Source: Flavobacteriales bacterium UBA1112
GTDB lineage: Bacteria; Bacteroidota; Bacteroidia; Flavobacteriales_D; Sanyastnellaceae
Assembly: GCA_002313415.1 (NCBI GenBank)
Contig: DCBH01000025.1
Coordinates: 9,391-24,332 of the forward strand
Length of the DNA: 14,942 nucleotides
Direction: 5' to 3'
Positions within the stretch are counted from its first letter, which is position 1. Each line of letters starts with the position of its first letter. Below, one piece after another: positions 8,695 to 14,942 of the stretch. The notes below the pieces were generated by a model that was not told the origin of the DNA, made no database searches, and saw only the letters and a program-made list of their open reading frames with translations. Both the position numbers and the translations under genes were made by a program.

Positions 8695-10970
8695 GGGTGT
8701 ACGTCTTTGATTTGAGCGTCAACCACGGCAAGGCGCACCATGTCCAAAATCTCTTTGGCACTCGACCCCATCTGAAGAATATGTACGCTTTTCCGCATGC
8801 CAAGCAATACGGGCCCTTGCGCATCCATTCCAGCCATTTCCTGCAACAACTTGTAACTGATGTTGCCCGCGGCGAGATTGGGGAAAATCAAGGTGTTGAC
8901 CTGCCTTTTGTGCAGTGCGCTAAAAGGAAAACTCTCCCCAAGCTTGTCTTGGTTCATGGCGAAATTGGCCTGAATCTCACCATCCACAATCAACTCAGGA
9001 TGATGTACATGCAAGTAGCGCGCTGCTTCAGCCATTTTTTCTGCATCATGACCTTGAGAACTGCCAAAATTGGAATAACTCAGCAGAGCGATGCGAGGAA
9101 CGATGCGCAGATTTCGAACTGCCTCGGCAGTCAGCAATGTGATATTTACAATGTCTTCGGCACTGGGGTTGGTGTTAACCGTCGTGTCAGCAAAAAACAT
9201 CGGACCGTTTTTGGTTTGAAGGATGTACATCCCCGCCACCTTATCCACCCCCTTGGCTTTGCCGATGGAGTGCAGCGCGGGACGAATGACATTTGGATAA
9301 TTTCTGGTCAATCCCGAGACCAGAGCGTCAGCCTCTCCTTGATCAACCAACATTGACCCAAAATAATTGCGTTTCCGCATGTACCGTTCCGCTTCCAAAG
9401 CCGTAAGTCCGTGACGCTTTCGACGCTCGAAAAACACTTTGCCAAACGCCTTCCGACGCTCCTCTTGATCCACCGCGCGTGCATCTAAGATGGTCGCTCC
9501 ATCCAACTCCAGATTGTTTTCCTCAATAAGGGCTTCAATGCGATGCCTGCGACCCAATAAAATGGGATGAGCAATGCCCTCATCCATTGCCATTTCTGCT
9601 GCTTTCAGCACTTTGTAACGTTCAGCCTCAGCAAAGACAACACGCTTGGGAGCTCGAGCTGCGCGGGTCGCAATGTTGCGAGAGAACGTACTGTCGTTCC
9701 CCAAACGCATCTCAAGCCGGCGCCTGTATTGGTCCCAGTCCGTGATCGGTGCTTGTGCAATTCCTGAATCCATTGCCGCTTTCGCCACTGCTGGGGCCAC
9801 CGCTGTGATCAATCTCGGGTCCACGGGCTTGGGAATGATGAGATCACGGCCAAAAGTCAGAGCACCTTCTCCGTACGCTTCACTGACCTCGTCTGGAACG
9901 TTTTCCTCTGCAAGGGAGGCAATTGCTCGTACCGCCGCCAGTTTCATGGCATCGTTGATCCCTGTTGCACGAACATCCAGGGCACCCCGAAAAATGTATG
10001 GGAAGCCCAACACATTGTTGACTTGATTGGGGTGGTCACTTCTACCAGTCGCCATGATGACGTCCTCGCGGGAGGCCATCGCCTCGTCGTACGCTATTTC
10101 AGGGTCGGGGTTGGCCAAAGCAAATACAATGGGGTTTGTTGACATCGCTTGGACCATGGCAGTATTCACCAGACCCCCTTTGCTCAAACCCAAGAAAACA
10201 TCCGCACCCTTCATCGCTTCGCCTAGATCCGCGAAGGATTTTTGAGTGGCGTACTTCTGTTTGCTCTCATCGAGTTCTACCCGGCCAGCATGGATGTGAC
10301 CTTGGCTGTCGAATACGGCCGCATTTTCGAGTTTCATGCCGAGTTGCTCGTATATGTCGAGACAAGACATGGCCGCTGCGCCAGCTCCACTAACAACAAC
10401 GCGAACATCTTCCATCTTTTTTCCCGCGAGCTTCAGTGCATTGAGCAAGGCTGCAGCACTAATGATTGCTGTTCCATGCTGGTCGTCGTGCATCAATGGA
10501 ATGTCTAACTCTGCTTTCAAGCGGCGCTCAATTTCGAATGCTTCAGGCGCTTTGATGTCTTCGAGATTGATGCCTCCAAACGTAGGAGCAATGGCTTTCA
10601 CCGTGGCCACAAACTGGTCAACGTCTGTGGCATCTACCTCAATGTCGAACACATCGATGTCCGCAAAAACTTTAAAAAGTACCCCTTTTCCCTCCATCAC
10701 GGGTTTGCTCGCCTCGGGGCCAATGTCCCCTAGCCCCAAAACAGCCGTACCATTGCTAATCACTGCAACAAGGTTGCCCTTAGCTGTGTATGTATACACA
10801 TCTTGCGGGTTATCAGCGATGACCTTGCATGGCTCTGCAACACCAGGACTGTATGCCAGACTGAGGTCCCTTTGAGTGCTGTACGGCTTTGTCGGAACCA
10901 CCTCCACCTTCCCGCGCCGCTCTCTCGCGTGGTACTCGAGGGCCTCTCTCTTCAAATTGTTCTGCTGCAT
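8691..10970 (-). CDS. maeB: NADP-dependent malic enzyme with C-terminal phosphotransacetylase-like domain (MaeB type)
   Basis: This enzyme oxidatively decarboxylates malate to pyruvate in the cytoplasm, usually with NADP+. From the chosen ATG at 10970 it has 759 residues, the length of E. coli MaeB. The malic enzyme part (about 1-410) shows LAYSPGVAEPC with catalytic Y40, EGKGVLFK with K95, metal-binding NLEDI (135-139) and HDDQHGT (161-167), and the dinucleotide-binding VSGAGAAAM (193-201). A PTA-like domain covers about 430-759 (FAEAERYKVLKAA; DTTVNTNPSAEDI). In this family that domain is thought to be regulatory, sensing acetyl-CoA, rather than catalytic; that is family knowledge. The frame also contains earlier in-frame starts (GTG 11045, ATG 11033), but the extra 21-25 residues do not resemble the family, whereas MQQNNLKREALEYH does. 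It is probably the first gene of the maeB-ruvA-sprA-gcvH operon. Confidence 0.95.
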   Translation of the reverse strand: MQQNNLKREALEYHARERRGKVEVVPTKPYSTQRDLSLAYSPGVAEPCKVIADNPQDVYTYTAKGNLVAVISNGTAVLGLGDIGPEASKPVMEGKGVLFKVFADIDVFDIEVDATDVDQFVATVKAIAPTFGGINLEDIKAPEAFEIERRLKAELDIPLMHDDQHGTAIISAAALLNALKLAGKKMEDVRVVVSGAGAAAMSCLDIYEQLGMKLENAAVFDSQGHIHAGRVELDESKQKYATQKSFADLGEAMKGADVFLGLSKGGLVNTAMVQAMSTNPIVFALANPDPEIAYDEAMASREDVIMATGRSDHPNQVNNVLGFPYIFRGALDVRATGINDAMKLAAVRAIASLAEENVPDEVSEAYGEGALTFGRDLIIPKPVDPRLITAVAPAVAKAAMDSGIAQAPITDWDQYRRRLEMRLGNDSTFSRNIATRAARAPKRVVFAEAERYKVLKAAEMAMDEGIAHPILLGRRHRIEALIEENNLELDGATILDARAVDQEERRKAFGKVFFERRKRHGLTALEAERYMRKRNYFGSMLVDQGEADALVSGLTRNYPNVIRPALHSIGKAKGVDKVAGMYILQTKNGPMFFADTTVNTNPSAEDIVNITLLTAEAVRNLRIVPRIALLSYSNFGSSQGHDAEKMAEAARYLHVHHPELIVDGEIQANFAMNQDKLGESFPFSALHKRQVNTLIFPNLAAGNISYKLLQEMAGMDAQGPVLLGMRKSVHILQMGSSAKEILDMVRLAVVDAQIKDVHP

Positions 10971-11019
10971 GAATCGACGAAGTTCACTACGAAGGTCGGT
11001 TGTATCGTTGTCAGATTGG

Positions 11020-11047
11020 CAAAGGATGCACATTGCAACGTGCACAA
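11020..11047 (-). promoter_or_regulatory. weak candidate promoter for the maeB-ruvA-sprA-gcvH operon
   Basis: On the minus strand, TTG (11047-11045) is followed after 17 bases by ATCCTTTG (11027-11020), a partial match to the Bacteroidota -7 box TAnnTTTG in which the leading TA is AT. Transcription would start near 11014, about 40 bases before the chosen maeB ATG at 10970 and downstream of both earlier alternative starts. The match is imperfect, so this is only a candidate. Confidence 0.2.
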
Positions 11048-11105
11048 GGTCTATCCCTCAAGAATTCCGTAAAAAGGAAGGGCTGAAGAGACCACCAAAA
11101 AGGCA

Positions 11106-11882
11106 CTATTGAATCACGAGACGTTCAGTCGAAACCGCAATCCCACCAACGTTGTAACTCACCAGGTAAACGCCTTTGCGCATGTCCTCAAGGGTCACCA
11201 TTTGCAAAGAAGCCCCCGATTGGACCCTTTCCGTCTTGCATACCTGTCCCACGAGATTGCGAATGACCAAGTCTCCATCCCGAGTTCCTTCAAAGCGAAT
11301 TTGTACGTGATCAGAGGCGGGATTTGGGGAAATCTGTGCAAGGCCCGGTTGATTCAAGTCTGGCGCTGAAACAGCATCTACGGTTCCCGTGACCACAAAC
11401 GTAATGTCGTGGCAAGCTCCCAAACTTGCCGGACCGTTTTGGTGGAAGCAGTATCTTAAGGTCGTGTTGCCAGTCACACCGTTGGGATAGAAATCCCCTA
11501 CAAACGTGTCTGTCGTATCCGAAGGCTCAAGACTAACCAAAAAAGCAGGGTTAGATGGAGACGCGTCGGTCCCAAAATTGAAGCAGGTTTGTCCCCAACA
11601 AAATCGTTCGTACGAGCCCGCGGCGTCCAAAACATACGGGTAATTAAAGGGGGACACTGTGTCTAAGAAGGAGCGTGTCACCATCAAATCCAAGACGTCG
11701 GCAGTCTCGTTCGTCACATCCCAGTGAACGGCAACAACACCAGCGCCATTTAGGGTGTCAATGTTCACAAAGACTGAATCTGGAGCGCCCAGCACGGTGG
11801 GAGGGGCAATCTGAGCTTGTACTGAAATGGACAAGGTCACAAAAGTGACGCAAGCCGCAAAAATGCTTGAGATTTGCTTCAT
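11106..11882 (-). CDS. secreted protein with type A T9SS C-terminal sorting domain, function unknown
   Basis: This 258-residue exported protein has a signal peptide at about 1-24 (MKQISSIFAACVTF, ending VQAQ). Its mature body, about 25-170, has no enzymatic motif I recognise. It resembles small beta-rich secreted domains common in Bacteroidota, with a WDVTNET segment, then FCWGQTC and later YCFHQ. The C-terminus (about 180-258) is a type A sorting domain with SPNPASD, IRNLVGQV and KGVYLVSYN. It therefore should be exported through SprA and either anchored to the cell surface or released. Cysteines 95, 100, 145 and 157 could form two disulfides; C215 lies in the sorting domain. It sits upstream of maeB with a 135-base gap and diverges from the thioredoxin gene across 124 bases. 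Export by T9SS is well supported; what the protein does is unknown. Confidence 0.9.
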   Translation of the reverse strand: MKQISSIFAACVTFVTLSISVQAQIAPPTVLGAPDSVFVNIDTLNGAGVVAVHWDVTNETADVLDLMVTRSFLDTVSPFNYPYVLDAAGSYERFCWGQTCFNFGTDASPSNPAFLVSLEPSDTTDTFVGDFYPNGVTGNTTLRYCFHQNGPASLGACHDITFVVTGTVDAVSAPDLNQPGLAQISPNPASDHVQIRFEGTRDGDLVIRNLVGQVCKTERVQSGASLQMVTLEDMRKGVYLVSYNVGGIAVSTERLVIQ

Positions 11883-11943
11883 GGTGTAAAGATAGGCCAG
11901 ACATTTTCACCATGACAGTACATCACTTGGGTGTCGAGTGGCG

Positions 11944-11968
11944 TTTGGCAAGCGCCAATGTATTTTTG
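11944..11968 (+). promoter_or_regulatory. candidate promoter for the thioredoxin/barrel operon
   Basis: TATTTTTG at 11961-11968 matches the Bacteroidota -7 consensus TAnnTTTG exactly. An upstream TTTG at 11944-11947 resembles the -33 element, but the 13-base spacer is shorter than the usual 17-23. Transcription would begin near 11973, giving a leader of about 34 bases before the ATG at 12007. The -7 box is convincing; the -33 element is doubtful. Confidence 0.4.
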
Positions 11969-12006
11969 GCCTGAACCTTGCAGAACCATCTTTGAAAGTC
12001 CAAAGC

Positions 12007-12492
12007 ATGCTCCGATTCCTCATTATTCACACATTGTGTCTGTGGACCTGCGCCACTTGGGCACAAGCCTTGCCCAACGTCAGCCTCAAGGACATTCAGG
12101 GAAACGCCGTCCAAACCACAGACCTGGTCCAGGAAGATGGCCCCACGGTATTCTGCTTCTGGGCCACGTGGTGCAGTCCATGTAAGCGAGAACTCAACAA
12201 CTACGCTGAGCTTTACGAAGACTGGGTGACTGAGACTGGAGTGAATATTGTGGCAGTAAGCATCGACGACATGCGATCCACAAATCGAGTAGCGCCTTAC
12301 GTCAACAGCGTTGGTTGGGATTACGACATTTTGTTGGACCCCAACCGCGACTTTGCACGGGCGTTGAACGTCAACAATGTGCCTCACACTTTTGTGGTAG
12401 ATGACACTGGCAATGTCGTTTGGTCTCACAACAATTACGCCGATGGTGACGAATACGAACTCTACGAAGAGCTCCTAAAGCTCAGCGAATGA
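12007..12492 (+). CDS. exported TlpA/ResA-like thioredoxin-fold protein
   Basis: This 161-residue protein has a signal peptide (about 1-20, MLRFLIIHTL to ATWAQ) and a single TlpA-like thioredoxin domain. The active-site motif is WCSPC (C56 and C59) in FCFWATWCSPCKREL, and the cis-proline is P126 in NVPHTF. Such proteins act outside the cytoplasmic membrane, usually reducing disulfides in client proteins, for example in cytochrome c maturation. The client here is unknown. With no cysteine lipobox and no sorting domain it is probably periplasmic. The ATG at 12007 was chosen over an in-frame ATG at 11938: the earlier start would place 23 residues before a good signal peptide and would precede the promoter-like box. 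Its stop overlaps the next gene's start (ATGA at 12489-12492), suggesting coupled translation with the barrel gene. Confidence 0.92.
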   Translation: MLRFLIIHTLCLWTCATWAQALPNVSLKDIQGNAVQTTDLVQEDGPTVFCFWATWCSPCKRELNNYAELYEDWVTETGVNIVAVSIDDMRSTNRVAPYVNSVGWDYDILLDPNRDFARALNVNNVPHTFVVDDTGNVVWSHNNYADGDEYELYEELLKLSE

Positions 12493-14222
12493 TTCGCCTT
12501 AAAAGACTCCAACTTGCCGTCCTGACTTTCACAGGACTCTGTGGAATGCCAACATTCGTTTGGTGTCAATTTGGACAAGATGTCGCTGTGCCAAACATTT
12601 CAGGCAATGTGGGCATTCTTTGGCAGAGCTATGCCGAAGACTCTTTGATTGGTGCCATTGTGCCACCGGCAAAAACAGGATACAATGCCTTTGCCAACGT
12701 TTTGTACAATCAAGGTGATTTTAGTGCTGGCGTGCGTTACGAGACCTACTTGAATGCTGTGATTGGATTCCCCGGTCGCTTCAACGGCAGTGGTTTGGGA
12801 TATCGGTTCGCGCGCTACAATGACCCCGACCGGGGAGTTGATGTCACAATCGGAAACTTTTACGATCAATTTGGGAGTGGATTGGTGTTCCGTGCTTACG
12901 AAGAACGGAATCTCGGCATCGACAATGCCATGGATGGAATCCGACTCATCCTGAGGCCTATCAATGGCATTCAAGTCAAATTCATTTACGGAAAGCAGCG
13001 CTTCGATTTTGATGATGGTCTTGTCAACGGACCTGGGATCATACGAGCTGCAGATGTTGAAGCTGACCTCAATGCACTGATTGAAAGATGGCAGGAGAAG
13101 CCTCTAAAAGTGACGGCTGCGGGCAGTTTTGTCAGCAAATTTCAAGCGGGATCGCCATTTGGCGTAGACAGCCTGTTGCTGAGTATGCCTCAAAATGTGG
13201 GTTCTTGGTCGTACCGCCTCAACGCCATTCGAAAAGGGTGGAATGCGAGTGTCGAATATGCCGGCAAAATCAATGACCCGAGTGCCGACAATGGATTCAC
13301 ATTCCGAGAAGGTGAAGCGTTCATGGCCACGTTAGGCTACAGTCAAAAAGGCCTCGGTGTGCTGCTTACGGGGAAGATGGTAGACAACATGAGCTTCCGC
13401 TCGGACAGAGACTTGCGTTTGTTCGATTTGCCCATCAATTTTATTCCTGCGGTCACGCAACAACACACTTACAACCTGGCCGCAACCCTGTATCCCTACG
13501 CCACAGTGATTACGGGAGAGACCAGTGCAAGCGCGGAGATTTTCTACACCATCCCCAAGGGAAGCAAACTCGGAGGCAAATACGGCACCAAACTCAGCGC
13601 CAGTTTCTCGGCAGCAAACAGCCTCGATACAACGCGTTACAGTGACAATCAGGTCGAGAGCACTCTGTACGGGTACGAACGAAACAGTTGGGGACCGGGT
13701 GAAGAACTTTTCGTGCGAGATTTCAATGCATCAATCGATAGAAAATTGAACAAACGATGGAAGGCCAAATACACCTACTATCACTTTGATTTCAACACAC
13801 TCACAACCCCAGTCACCACCGATTACAAGGGCATTGTGAATGCCGACATTCATGTGCTCGAAACCCAATGGAAAGTCAAACCCAAGCAAAGCTTGCGTAC
13901 TGAGCTCCAGGGGCTTTGGGTTGGTGAGGACAAAGACAATCCTGACCTGCTGCAAGACAAAGGTCATTGGGCAACGGTTTTGGTGGAATACACGTGGTCT
14001 CCGCACTGGTTTGCGAGTGTGCTTGACCAGTACAACTTTGGCAACAACGATCCCAGCCAGCGCATTCATTACATTTATGGCTCGGCGGGCTACATCAACG
14101 GACCCCACCGTTTGAGTGTGGGATACGGCAAGAGACGCGAAGGCATCTTTTGCATCGGAGGGGTTTGCCGAGCGGTTCCCGCCTCCAACGGCTTTGAAGT
14201 GACGTTCACAAGCAGCTTTTGA
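12489..14222 (+). CDS. outer-membrane beta-barrel protein, DUF6029-like, function unknown
   Basis: This 577-residue protein has a signal peptide (about 1-26, hydrophobic LAVLTFTGLCG, with FVWC before QFGQD). The rest is made of alternating amphipathic strands rich in aromatic residues and ends in phenylalanine (FEVTFTSSF), typical of outer-membrane barrels. I recognise it as resembling the DUF6029 family of Bacteroidota from segments such as GNFYDQFGSGLVFRAYEERN, NSWGPGEELFVRDFN and the C-terminal CIGGVCRAVPASNGF. No function is established for that family to my knowledge. The predicted mature protein contains only two cysteines, C555 and C560, a CX4C pair in the loop between the last two strands. 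The start ATG overlaps the upstream thioredoxin stop (ATGA), and a second secreted thioredoxin follows, so a role in envelope thiol chemistry can be suspected but not shown. The family call rests on memory of conserved segments. Confidence 0.85.
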   Translation: MIRLKRLQLAVLTFTGLCGMPTFVWCQFGQDVAVPNISGNVGILWQSYAEDSLIGAIVPPAKTGYNAFANVLYNQGDFSAGVRYETYLNAVIGFPGRFNGSGLGYRFARYNDPDRGVDVTIGNFYDQFGSGLVFRAYEERNLGIDNAMDGIRLILRPINGIQVKFIYGKQRFDFDDGLVNGPGIIRAADVEADLNALIERWQEKPLKVTAAGSFVSKFQAGSPFGVDSLLLSMPQNVGSWSYRLNAIRKGWNASVEYAGKINDPSADNGFTFREGEAFMATLGYSQKGLGVLLTGKMVDNMSFRSDRDLRLFDLPINFIPAVTQQHTYNLAATLYPYATVITGETSASAEIFYTIPKGSKLGGKYGTKLSASFSAANSLDTTRYSDNQVESTLYGYERNSWGPGEELFVRDFNASIDRKLNKRWKAKYTYYHFDFNTLTTPVTTDYKGIVNADIHVLETQWKVKPKQSLRTELQGLWVGEDKDNPDLLQDKGHWATVLVEYTWSPHWFASVLDQYNFGNNDPSQRIHYIYGSAGYINGPHRLSVGYGKRREGIFCIGGVCRAVPASNGFEVTFTSSF

Positions 14223-14252
14223 CCATTCACTTTCATTCCTTGTGTATTTTTG
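14218..14252 (+). promoter_or_regulatory. candidate promoter for the second thioredoxin-fold gene
   Basis: TTTG at 14218-14221 overlaps the stop codon of the barrel gene. After 23 bases comes TATTTTTG (14245-14252), an exact match to the TAnnTTTG -7 consensus and identical to the box at 11961-11968. The spacing is at the long end of the accepted range. The leader to the ATG at 14305 would be about 45-50 bases. The gene could therefore be transcribed independently of the upstream pair as well as by read-through. Confidence 0.5.
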
Positions 14253-14279
14253 ATGCTTACCTGATTGTTATTGTTTCCT

Positions 14280-14289
14280 GATTCGAATC
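14280..14289. repeat. 10-base perfect palindrome in the leader of the second thioredoxin gene
   Basis: GATTCGAATC reads the same on both strands. It lies between the candidate promoter box (14245-14252) and the ATG at 14305, so it would fall in the 5' untranslated region. It could be a small operator half-pair or chance; a 10-base palindrome alone is weak evidence. Confidence 0.25.
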
Positions 14290-14304
14290 CAAAAACCAAT
14301 TTTT

Positions 14305-14942
14305 ATGAAGCAATTTTTCTCCTTCATGGCTGCAGCCATGATTTCTTTCGGAGCTTTTGCACAATTGCCAGACGGCAGCATTGCTCCAGATTTTACAGCA
14401 ACTGACATCAATGGCGTTGAGCACAGCCTTTACGCTTACCTCGATTCCGGTTACCAAGTCATCGTAGATTTCTCAGCCACGTGGTGTGGCCCTTGTTGGA
14501 ATTACCACACAAATGGCATTTTTGAGGAACTGTACGAAACGTATGGCCCTGATGGCACCAACGAAATTCGGATTCTTTGGATTGAAGGGGACGACACGAC
14601 CACTGAGGCAGACTTGTACGGCACTGGTACGCAAACAGTTGGAAACTGGGTCACCGGTACAACTTTCCCCATCATCGACAACGGAGGATCTATTTTTGAT
14701 GCTTTCGGAGGGGCGTACTACCCAACCATCTACACCATTTGCCCCAGTCGCGTGCTCACCGAGTCCGGACAAACAACCGTTGCTGGACACGCGTCGATTT
14801 TTCAGGCAAACAACTGTCAACCCGCTACTCTGGCCAACGATGCCGCACTCGGCTCTTACACTGGCGACGGTTTGGTATGCGGAGATGCCTCTGCAACTCT
14901 TTCCGTGGAATTGCAGAACATGGGCCTTGAAAACTTGACTTC
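14305..14942 (+). CDS. secreted thioredoxin-fold protein (Omp28-like or T9SS-cargo type), incomplete at the window end
   Basis: The frame from ATG 14305 is open to the window edge (212 codons visible). A signal peptide occupies about 1-19 (MKQFFSFMAAAM to FGAFA, then QLPDG). A thioredoxin-like domain follows: APDFTATDINGVEHSL, then the active site ATWCGPCWNYH with C61 and C64, and the probable cis-proline P140 in YYPTIY. From about residue 170 a second, beta-rich segment begins (DAALGSYTGDGLVCGD, SVELQNMG). It resembles the Ig-like domains that often follow thioredoxin domains in Bacteroidota secreted proteins annotated as Omp28-related or T9SS sorting-domain proteins. A sorting domain would be expected beyond the edge but cannot be seen. 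The leader is A-rich, usual for this phylum. The gene lies 82 bases after the barrel gene on the same strand. Confidence 0.88.
   Translation, partial: MKQFFSFMAAAMISFGAFAQLPDGSIAPDFTATDINGVEHSLYAYLDSGYQVIVDFSATWCGPCWNYHTNGIFEELYETYGPDGTNEIRILWIEGDDTTTEADLYGTGTQTVGNWVTGTTFPIIDNGGSIFDAFGGAYYPTIYTICPSRVLTESGQTTVAGHASIFQANNCQPATLANDAALGSYTGDGLVCGDASATLSVELQNMGLENLT

Noticed and set aside
8607..9356. 249-codon plus-strand frame across the maeB-ruvA junction
   Set aside because: Antisense to two well-identified genes; its translation has no coherent domain.
11050..11105. Possible terminator after the T9SS cargo gene
   Set aside because: There are two T-rich runs on the minus strand (CCTTTTT), but I found no stem of inverted complementary bases before them.
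11887..11894. TATCTTTA on the minus strand as a -7 box for the T9SS cargo gene
   Set aside because: It ends only 5 bases before the ATG, would give an almost leaderless mRNA, differs from the consensus at the last base, and no TTG lies at the right distance upstream.
11923..12429. 168-codon minus-strand frame opposite the TlpA-like gene
   Set aside because: The plus-strand frame has a signal peptide, WCSPC and cis-proline, so the minus-strand frame is a shadow.
12560..12570. Lipobox at the end of the barrel protein's signal peptide (FVWC)
   Set aside because: The residues before the cysteine (F-V-W) do not fit the lipobox pattern of L/V, A/S/T, G/A, C, and the rest of the protein is a barrel.
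14486..14938. 150-codon plus-strand frame near the right edge
   Set aside because: It overlaps in another frame the thioredoxin-fold gene beginning at 14305, which has a signal peptide and WCGPCW and stays open to the edge.

Overview
The window looks like chromosomal DNA from a marine or otherwise free-living Bacteroidota, most likely of the order Flavobacteriales. The diagnostic genes are a full-length sprA (the giant outer-membrane translocon of the type IX secretion system, T9SS), a secreted protein with a type A T9SS sorting domain, and a DUF6029-like barrel. Starts have A-rich leaders without Shine-Dalgarno sequences, and two good TAnnTTTG promoter boxes are visible; both are normal for the phylum. 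By eye the GC content is near 50%, rather high for a flavobacterium. Genus cannot be resolved from the sequence alone.

Left block, all on the minus strand and read from high to low coordinates: a T9SS-sorted secreted protein (11882-11106), then maeB (10970-8691, malic enzyme with a phosphotransacetylase-like domain), ruvA (8694-8098, overlapping the maeB stop by GTGA), sprA (8067-496, 2523 residues), gcvH (442-65), and the first codons of another gene running off the left edge. The maeB-ruvA-sprA-gcvH run is tightly packed (4-base overlap, then gaps of 30 and 53 bases) and reads as an operon. It mixes carbon metabolism, DNA repair and one-carbon metabolism with the secretion channel.

Right block, plus strand: a TlpA/ResA-like exported thioredoxin (12007-12492) overlaps by ATGA a 577-residue outer-membrane barrel of the DUF6029 type (12489-14222). 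After an 82-base gap with its own promoter-like element comes a second secreted thioredoxin-fold protein with WCGPCW (14305 to the window end, incomplete). The three look like an envelope thiol-redox module. The mature barrel has only two cysteines, a CX4C pair in its last predicted external loop, next to two CXXC proteins and across a 124-base divergent promoter region from a cysteine-containing T9SS cargo.

No RNA genes, insertion sequences, phage genes, CRISPR arrays or clear terminators were seen. All gaps between genes are shorter than 140 bases. The most interesting part is the thioredoxin/barrel/thioredoxin group at 12007-14942. The best-understood part is the sprA operon.
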